This document shows positions 57,904 to 64,000 of a stretch of DNA of 64,000 nucleotides, piece after piece. Position 1 is the first letter of the stretch. Every line of letters starts with the position of its first letter. Origin of the DNA: an uncultured Oscillospiraceae bacterium. GTDB taxonomy: Bacteria > Bacillota > Clostridia > Oscillospirales > Oscillospiraceae. The notes under the pieces were generated by a model. The model was given only the letters and a program-made list of their open reading frames with translations. It searched no databases and was not told the DNA's origin. Both the position numbers and the translations under genes were made by a program. The DNA is taken from positions 112,165 to 176,164 of the forward strand of contig CANRIW010000002.1 of NCBI GenBank assembly GCA_947630785.1, written 5' to 3'.

Positions 57904-59289
57904 ATGGATAAACTGACGGTACGCCAGCTGCTTGAGGCTGTGAACGGCGCCCTGCTGGGGAGCTTTGACGATCTGGACGCCACGGTGGATTCGGTCACCA
58001 CCGACAGCCGGGACATCCCGGAGGGCAGCCTGTTCATCCCCCTCCAGGGGGAGCGGTTCGACGGGCACGCTTTCATCAACTCCGCCCTGGAGGGCGGGGC
58101 GGCGGGCTGCCTCCTCGCCCGGGAGCGGGACAGCTATCTGCCGGGGAAGTTCTACATCAAGGTGCGCTCCACCCACCAGGCACTCCGGGACCTGGCCCGG
58201 TACTACCGGCTGAGCTTCGACATCCCCTTCATCGCCGTCACCGGCTCGGTGGGCAAGACCACCGCCAAGGACATGATCGCCGCCGTGCTGGGGGCAAAGT
58301 ACGCCGTCCACAAGACGGAGGGCAATTACAACAACGACATCGGCGTGCCGCTCACGCTGCTGAAGCTGGAGCGCCGCCACCAGGTCTGCGTGGTGGAGAT
58401 GGGCATGGACCACGCCGGGGAGATCGACTCCCTTGGCGCTCTGGTGGAGCCGGACATGGCGGTCATCACCAACATCGGGGACGCCCACATCGAGAACCTG
58501 GGCAGCCGGGAGAACATCTTCAAGGCAAAGAGCGAGATATTCCCCCATCTGAAGCCGGGTGGAACGGCCATCCTCAACGGGGACGACGAGTGGCTCATCA
58601 CCCTCCGGGGAAAGCTGCCCCAGAAGACCCTGTTCGTGGGAAAAGGGAAGGGCCTGGACTACACCGCCTTTGACATCGAGAGCGGCCCTGCCTCCATCCG
58701 TTGCGGCGTCCACACGCCCAACAGCCAGTTCCAGGCGGACATCCCCGCCCTGGGAGAGCACATGATCTATCCCACCCTCATCGCCGCGGCGGCGGGGGAG
58801 GAGCTGGGCATGGGCCCCGACGAGATCGCCCGTGGCATCGGCGCCTTCCTGCCCACCAAGATGCGCATGAACATCCTCCGCTGCCCCGGGGACATCGTGA
58901 TCCTCAACGACTGCTACAACGCCAACCCCCAGTCCATGCGGGCGGCGGCGGCGGTGCTGGGCGGCGCCGCCCACCGGCGGAAGGTGGCCGTGCTGGGGGA
59001 TATGAAGGAGCTGGGCCCCAACAGCGGGAGCTTCCACCGGGCGGTGGGAGAGTTCTTTGCCCAGGCGGGGACCGACCGGCTCATCGCCATCGGCGAGCTG
59101 GCCCGGTCCATGGTCGAGGGGGCCAAAGCCGCCGGGCTGGAGCAGGCGTCCTGGTTCCTCACCCTGGAGGAGGCCGGGCCCGCCCTGCTGCGGGAGGTCC
59201 GCGCCGGGGTCACCATCCTGGTGAAGGCGTCCCGCTCCATGGCCTTCGAGCGGGTGGTGGAGTTTTTGCAGGCCAACATCCCGGATTGA
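57904..59289 (+). CDS. murF: UDP-N-acetylmuramoyl-tripeptide--D-alanyl-D-alanine ligase
   Basis: AVTGSVGKTTAKDMIAAVL, EGNYNNDIGVPLTLL, VVEMGMDHAGEI, LNDCYNANPQSM motifs. Confidence 0.95.
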   Translation: MDKLTVRQLLEAVNGALLGSFDDLDATVDSVTTDSRDIPEGSLFIPLQGERFDGHAFINSALEGGAAGCLLARERDSYLPGKFYIKVRSTHQALRDLARYYRLSFDIPFIAVTGSVGKTTAKDMIAAVLGAKYAVHKTEGNYNNDIGVPLTLLKLERRHQVCVVEMGMDHAGEIDSLGALVEPDMAVITNIGDAHIENLGSRENIFKAKSEIFPHLKPGGTAILNGDDEWLITLRGKLPQKTLFVGKGKGLDYTAFDIESGPASIRCGVHTPNSQFQADIPALGEHMIYPTLIAAAAGEELGMGPDEIARGIGAFLPTKMRMNILRCPGDIVILNDCYNANPQSMRAAAAVLGGAAHRRKVAVLGDMKELGPNSGSFHRAVGEFFAQAGTDRLIAIGELARSMVEGAKAAGLEQASWFLTLEEAGPALLREVRAGVTILVKASRSMAFERVVEFLQANIPD

Positions 59290-59331
59290 CTGACGACATT
59301 CATCCGGCAAGCCGGATATTGAGGAGAGCCC

Positions 59332-61233
59332 ATGATCGACATACAGCTGACCGGCCTCGTCAAGGAGTTCGAGGTGGGAAAACGAATATTGGACGGCTTT
59401 TCCCTCCAGGTGGAGGAGGGCGAGCGGGTGGGCCTGCTGGGCAAGAACGGCGCCGGCAAGACCACCGTGTTCCGCATCCTCACCGGCCAGGTCAGAGAGG
59501 ACGAGGGGACGGTGGCCGTCGCGCCGGGGAAGCGGCTGGGGCTCATCTCCCAGATCCCCGTGTATCCGGAGGGCTACACCGTCCGGGACGTGCTGGACAC
59601 CGCCTTTGAGCGCCTCCACGCCATGGAGGCGGAGCTGAGCGAGCTGGCCGCCAAAATGGGGGAGGGGGCCTCCCCCGAGGTGATGGCCCGGTACGACAGG
59701 CTCACCGCCGCCTTTGAGGCGGGGGGCGGGTACGACACCGAGACCCGGCTCAACAAGGTCTGCAACGGCCTTGCCATCGACGCCGATATGCGCCAGCGGC
59801 TGTTTTCCGACCTGTCCGGCGGGGAGAAGACCCGCATCAACCTGGCCAGGCTCATTTTGGAGGACACCGACATCCTCCTGCTGGACGAGCCCACCAACCA
59901 CCTGGACCTGAACGCCACCGAGTGGCTGGAGAGCTACCTGGACCGGTTCAAGGGCACCGTCATCGCCATCTCCCACGACCGCTGGTTCCTGGACCGGGTG
60001 GTGAAACGGGTGGCGGAGATCGTGGACGGGAAGGCGGAGCTGTACTCCGGCAACTACTCCTTCTTCGTGGAGGAGAAGGAGCGGCGGTATCTGGAGCGCC
60101 TCCGCCAGTACGAGAAGGAGCAGGCCAAGATCGCCCAGTTGGAGAACGCGGCGGAGAACCTGCGGATGTGGGCCTTCAAGGGGATGGACAAGACCTACCG
60201 GCGGGCCAAGTCCATGGAGAAGCGCATCGAGCGGATGCGCACCACCGATAAGCCCACGAAAGAGAAAAAGCTCACCGTCCGCTTCGGGGAGAAAGAGTTC
60301 CACGGGGACGAGGCCATGGTGGTCACCGATCTGACCAAGTCCTTCGGGGAGCGGACCCTGTTCTCCCACATCGACCTGGAGGTGGCCGGCGGGGAGCGCA
60401 TCGCCCTGCTGGGGGACAACGGCACCGGCAAGTCCACCTTCCTGAAGATCCTGATGGAGGAGGAGGCCCCGGACAGCGGCTCGGTGTACTTCGGGCCCTC
60501 CATCCGCATCGGCTACCTGCCCCAGATCATCCGATTCGACCGGCCTGACCGGAATCTGGTGGACACCATGCTGTGGGCCCAGAACTGTTCCACCCAGGAG
60601 GCCCGGGACCGGCTGGCCGCCTTCAAGTTCCGGGGGGAGGACGTGTTCAAGCCGGTGTCCGCCCTGTCCGGCGGGGAGCAGTCCCGGCTGCGGCTGTGTA
60701 TGCTCATGGATCACCGGATCAATCTGCTGATTCTGGACGAGCCCACCAACCACCTGGACATTGACTCCAGGGAGTGGATCGAGGAGGCGGTGGAGGAGTA
60801 CGGCGGCAATCTGCTGTTCGTCTCCCACGACCGGTATTTCATCGAGAAGTTCGCCGACCGCGTCTGGATGCTGGAGGACGGGAAGATCACCGACTTCCGG
60901 GGCAGCTACACCGAGTTCCGGGCCTACCGGGAGCGGCAGGAGCAGCTGAAAAACGCGAAAACGGTCCCCGAGCCGGAAAAGCCCAGAGAGGACAAGCCCA
61001 GACGCCCCGGCGGCACCAAGGAGCTGGAGAAGCAGGTCCGCGCCGCCGAGCGGGCGGTGGAGAAGGCGGAGATCAGGCTGGACGAGATCGCCGGCGAGAT
61101 GGACGAGGCCGCCTCCGACTATCTGCGCCTCCAGGAGCTCTATGAGGAGCGGGGCAGGCTGGAGGACGAGCTGGCCCACCTGTACGCGGAGTGGGAGAAG
61201 CTGGCGGCGGAGCTGGAAGAGGCGAAAGGCTGA
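59332..61233 (+). CDS. ABC-F family ATP-binding protein
   Basis: Two ABC domains: GKNGAGKTT, LSGGEKTRINLARLILEDTDILLLDEPTNHLD; GDNGTGKST, LSGGEQSRLRLCMLMDHRINLLILDEPTNHLD; C-terminal coiled coil. Confidence 0.95.
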   Translation: MIDIQLTGLVKEFEVGKRILDGFSLQVEEGERVGLLGKNGAGKTTVFRILTGQVREDEGTVAVAPGKRLGLISQIPVYPEGYTVRDVLDTAFERLHAMEAELSELAAKMGEGASPEVMARYDRLTAAFEAGGGYDTETRLNKVCNGLAIDADMRQRLFSDLSGGEKTRINLARLILEDTDILLLDEPTNHLDLNATEWLESYLDRFKGTVIAISHDRWFLDRVVKRVAEIVDGKAELYSGNYSFFVEEKERRYLERLRQYEKEQAKIAQLENAAENLRMWAFKGMDKTYRRAKSMEKRIERMRTTDKPTKEKKLTVRFGEKEFHGDEAMVVTDLTKSFGERTLFSHIDLEVAGGERIALLGDNGTGKSTFLKILMEEEAPDSGSVYFGPSIRIGYLPQIIRFDRPDRNLVDTMLWAQNCSTQEARDRLAAFKFRGEDVFKPVSALSGGEQSRLRLCMLMDHRINLLILDEPTNHLDIDSREWIEEAVEEYGGNLLFVSHDRYFIEKFADRVWMLEDGKITDFRGSYTEFRAYRERQEQLKNAKTVPEPEKPREDKPRRPGGTKELEKQVRAAERAVEKAEIRLDEIAGEMDEAASDYLRLQELYEERGRLEDELAHLYAEWEKLAAELEEAKG

Positions 61234-61238
61234 GGCAT

Positions 61239-61871
61239 ATGAATGAACGAATGAGCTATCACCCCTATCAGGGAAAGGGACGCCGGGTAAACTGGCTGGC
61301 CCTGCTGCTGGCGGTGGTGCTGCTGGGCGTGATCTGCTTTGCCGTCCCCTTCGGGGCGGTGATCGCCGGGGCCCGCACCGACATCCAGGGGGATCCCCAG
61401 GTGATGGTGATCTTCGGCTGCCAGGTGAAGCCCTGGGGGCCGTCCGTGCTGCTTCAGGACCGGCTGGACGCCGCTCTGGACTACCTGGAGGACCACCCGG
61501 ATATGACGGTTGTCGTCACCGGCGGCAAGGGGGACGACGAGCACCTGTCCGAGGCCCGGGCCATGTACGATTACCTGACGGAGCACGGGGTGGACGGGGA
61601 GCGGGTCCTCATGGAGGACCGGTCCCACAATACAAAGCAGAATATCGCCAACACCCTGGAGCTGATGCGGTCAGAGGGAGCCGGCACGGCGGACGGCGTC
61701 CTGCTGGTGTCCAACGGGTTCCACCTGACCCGCATCCGGATGCTGTGGGACCGGGCGGGGGGCCCCGGCCCGGTGAGCGCTCTGGCAGCGCCCTCCAGCC
61801 ACATCCCCACCATGATCTGGATGCACATCCGGGAGCCGCTGGCCCTGGTGAAATCCTTCTTTTTTGACTGA
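61239..61871 (+). CDS. YdcF/ElyC-family (DUF218) membrane protein
   Basis: N-terminal TM, VMVIFGCQV...DRLDAALDYLEDHPDMTVVVTGGKGDDE...EDRSHNTKQNIANT. Confidence 0.9.
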   Translation: MNERMSYHPYQGKGRRVNWLALLLAVVLLGVICFAVPFGAVIAGARTDIQGDPQVMVIFGCQVKPWGPSVLLQDRLDAALDYLEDHPDMTVVVTGGKGDDEHLSEARAMYDYLTEHGVDGERVLMEDRSHNTKQNIANTLELMRSEGAGTADGVLLVSNGFHLTRIRMLWDRAGGPGPVSALAAPSSHIPTMIWMHIREPLALVKSFFFD

Positions 61872-61882
61872 GGTGAACGAGA

Positions 61883-62941
61883 TTGACCGACCAGTTGAGG
61901 GCCGTTGAGGCCAGATACGCGGAGATCGAGGCCCGGCTGGCGGCGGGGGAGACCTATTCGGACCCGGAGCTGGTGGCCCGGCTCAACAGGGAGCAGCGGG
62001 AGCTGGAGCCCCTGGTGACGGCCTACCGGGCGCTTTTACGGGCCAGGGAGGCCCAGGCCGGGGCGGAGGAACTGCTGGCCGACCCGGAGATGAGGGAGCT
62101 GGCCCAGGAGGAGCTGGCCCAGGCCAGGGAGGACATCCAGCGGCTGGAGCGGGAGATCAAGGTGCTGCTGCTGCCCAAAGACCCCAACGACGGGAAAAAC
62201 GTCATTCTGGAGATCCGGGCCGGCGTGGGCGGGGAGGAGTCCGCCCTGTTCGCCGCGGACCTGACCCGGATGTATACCATGTACGCCGAGGGCCGGGGCT
62301 GGCGGGTAGAGGTCAACTCCGCCAGCGAGACCGAGCTGGGCGGAGTAAAGGAGATATCCTTCACGATAGAGGGGGAGGGCGCCTGGTCAAGGCTCAAGTA
62401 CGAGAGCGGCGTCCACCGGGTCCAGCGGGTGCCGGAGACGGAGTCCGGCGGCCGGGTCCACACCTCCACCGCCACGGTGGCGGTGCTGCCCGAGATGGCC
62501 GAGGTGGACGTGGAGCTGGATCCCGACGACGTAGAGATGCAGGTGTTCCGCTCCTCCGGGGCGGGGGGCCAGCACATCAACAAGACCTCCTCCGCCGTGC
62601 GGCTCATCCACCGGCCCACCGGCACGGTGGTGGAGTGCCAGCAGGAGCGGTCCCAGTTCCAGAACCGGGAGAAGGCCATGCGGCTGCTGGCCTCCATCCT
62701 CTATGAGCGGGAGCAGGAGCGCATCCAGTCGGAGTACGGCGAGGCCCGCCGCAGCCAGATCGGCACCGGCATGCGCAACGAGCGCATCCGCACCTATAAC
62801 TTCCCCCAGGGCCGGCTCACCGACCACCGGATCGGCCTGACCCTGTATAAGCTGGACGCCGTCATGAACGGCGACCTGGATGAGATCATCGACGCGCTGG
62901 CCGCCGCCCGGCAGGCGGAACAGCTGGCGGAGCGAGGCTGA
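61883..62941 (+). CDS. prfA: Peptide chain release factor 1
   Basis: GVGGEESALFAADL, HRVQRVPETESGGRVHTS (PxT region), RSSGAGGQHINKTSSAVRL (GGQ). Confidence 0.96.
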   Translation: MTDQLRAVEARYAEIEARLAAGETYSDPELVARLNREQRELEPLVTAYRALLRAREAQAGAEELLADPEMRELAQEELAQAREDIQRLEREIKVLLLPKDPNDGKNVILEIRAGVGGEESALFAADLTRMYTMYAEGRGWRVEVNSASETELGGVKEISFTIEGEGAWSRLKYESGVHRVQRVPETESGGRVHTSTATVAVLPEMAEVDVELDPDDVEMQVFRSSGAGGQHINKTSSAVRLIHRPTGTVVECQQERSQFQNREKAMRLLASILYEREQERIQSEYGEARRSQIGTGMRNERIRTYNFPQGRLTDHRIGLTLYKLDAVMNGDLDEIIDALAAARQAEQLAERG

Positions 62942-62942
62942 C

Positions 62943-63599
62943 ATGAAGTATACCCACGTGATATTCGATCTGGACGGCACCCTGCTGAACACCATCGACG
63001 ATTTGGCGGACGCCGGCAACCACGTCTGCGCCGCCCGGGGCTGGCCGGTCCACACCGTGGCCGAGTTCAAGCTGATGGTGGGCAACGGCATTCCCAAACT
63101 GGTGGAGCGGTTTTCGCCGCCGGGGACGGACAGTGAGACCCTGTCCGCCGCCCTGGCGGAGTTCTCCGCGTATTACGCCGCCCACAGCGAGGACAGGACC
63201 GCCCCCTATCCCGGCGTGCCGGAGGCGCTTAGGGCGCTGAAAGAGGCCGGGGTCCGCATGGCGGTGCTGTCCAACAAGGCGGACGCCATCGCCGGGCCGG
63301 TGGTGGAGCACTTCATCCCCGGCGTGTTCGAGGCCGTCCAGGGGGCTCTCCCCGGCGTACCTACAAAACCGGACCCCACCCTTCTGCGCCGGCTGATGGA
63401 GCGGCTGGGGGCCGCCCCGGAGACCACCCTGTTCGTGGGGGACAGCAATGTGGACGTGGCTACCGGCAAAAACGGCGGCCTGCCCGTGTGCGGGGTCCTG
63501 TGGGGCTTCCGGGACCGGGCGGAGCTGGAGGAGGCCGGGGCGGACCGGTTCGCCTCCACCGCGGAGGAACTGAGACAGATCATTTTAGGCGAGCGGTGA
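62943..63599 (+). CDS. HAD-family hydrolase (phosphoglycolate phosphatase-like)
   Basis: IFDLDGTLLNTIDDL, VLSNKADA, KPDPTLL, FVGDSNVDVATGKNGG motifs. Confidence 0.92.
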   Translation: MKYTHVIFDLDGTLLNTIDDLADAGNHVCAARGWPVHTVAEFKLMVGNGIPKLVERFSPPGTDSETLSAALAEFSAYYAAHSEDRTAPYPGVPEALRALKEAGVRMAVLSNKADAIAGPVVEHFIPGVFEAVQGALPGVPTKPDPTLLRRLMERLGAAPETTLFVGDSNVDVATGKNGGLPVCGVLWGFRDRAELEEAGADRFASTAEELRQIILGER

Positions 63600-63606
63600 C
63601 CTTGCG

Positions 63607-64000
63607 TTGGATACGAAACTTCTCACACAAAACGATATCGACGAGGCCGCCGCTATTTTGAGGCGGGGCGGGCTGGTGGGCATCCCCACCGAGACGGTGT
63701 ACGGCCTGGGGGCCAACGGCCTGGACCCGAAGGCGGTGGGCCGCATCTTCGCGGCCAAGGGCCGCCCCCAGGACAACCCGCTGATCCTCCATGTCCCCTC
63801 GGCGGACTGGCTGAGCCGCTGGTGCGTGGAGGTACCGGAGACGGCCTATGTCCTGGCGGAGCGGTTCTGGCCGGGGCCGCTGACCATAATCCTGAAGCGG
63901 GGCCCGGAAGTGCCCGACGCGGTCACCGCCGGGCTGGACACGGTGGGGATGCGCTGCCCGGACCACCCGGTGACACGAGCCATCATAGAGGCCGCCGGGG
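63607..64000 (+). CDS. L-threonylcarbamoyladenylate synthase (Sua5/YwlC/YrdC), 5' part, runs off window end
   Basis: Open frame from TTG: LDTKLLTQNDIDEAAAILRRGGLVGIPTETVYGLGANGLDPKAVGRIFAAKGRPQDNPLILHV; missed by the ORF track (no ATG/GTG start, no stop in window). Confidence 0.88.
   Translation, partial: MDTKLLTQNDIDEAAAILRRGGLVGIPTETVYGLGANGLDPKAVGRIFAAKGRPQDNPLILHVPSADWLSRWCVEVPETAYVLAERFWPGPLTIILKRGPEVPDAVTAGLDTVGMRCPDHPVTRAIIEAAG

Noticed and set aside
57898-61179. 1093-aa minus-strand ORF
   Set aside because: Antisense to murF and the ABC-F gene, which have full family motifs; composition (GL/GH/QV-rich, no domains) is typical of shadow ORFs in high-GC DNA.

Overview
The window is GC-rich, gene-dense chromosomal DNA from a Firmicute, most likely a clostridial/Oscillospiraceae-type gut bacterium (inferred from gene content; not tested). 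It opens in a division/cell-wall (dcw) cluster: rsmH 3' end, ftsL-like, PASTA-PBP, a degenerate Mur-ligase-like ORF, mraY, ftsW, murG, murA, ftsQ/divIB, ftsZ. Then follow gluQ-type synthetase, guaB, an FMN riboswitch with ribU, a Na/Pi symporter, a hybrid histidine kinase with a solute-binding lipoprotein, a 2-hydroxyacyl-CoA dehydratase activase split over two CDSs, ilvE, a TPP riboswitch with thiC, mgtE, sbcCD, hpf, a BlaI/BlaR1 pair, uppP, ftsK/spoIIIE, csoR-copA, a small toxin-antitoxin/XRE island, rluA-family/galT/galK, ddl-murF, an ABC-F ATPase, prfA, a HAD phosphatase and the 5' part of a Sua5/YwlC gene. No CRISPR array, IS element, prophage or canonical tRNA/rRNA was seen. The best leads are: (1) a Mur-ligase-like ORF at the murE/murF position that has lost the ATP-binding motif and the C-terminal domain; (2) an unannotated structured RNA with a tRNA T-arm-like hairpin and its own terminator at about 23.84-24.10 kb; (3) a copper ATPase with an in-frame C-terminal CopZ-like domain preceded by an internal Shine-Dalgarno and ATG; (4) a 1.1-kb TA/XRE island between two almost identical terminator hairpins; (5) several regulatory dyads placed exactly on consensus promoters (csoR, blaI, a 94-aa orphan, XRE/59-aa ORF). 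All family names come from reading motifs by eye; no searches were run.
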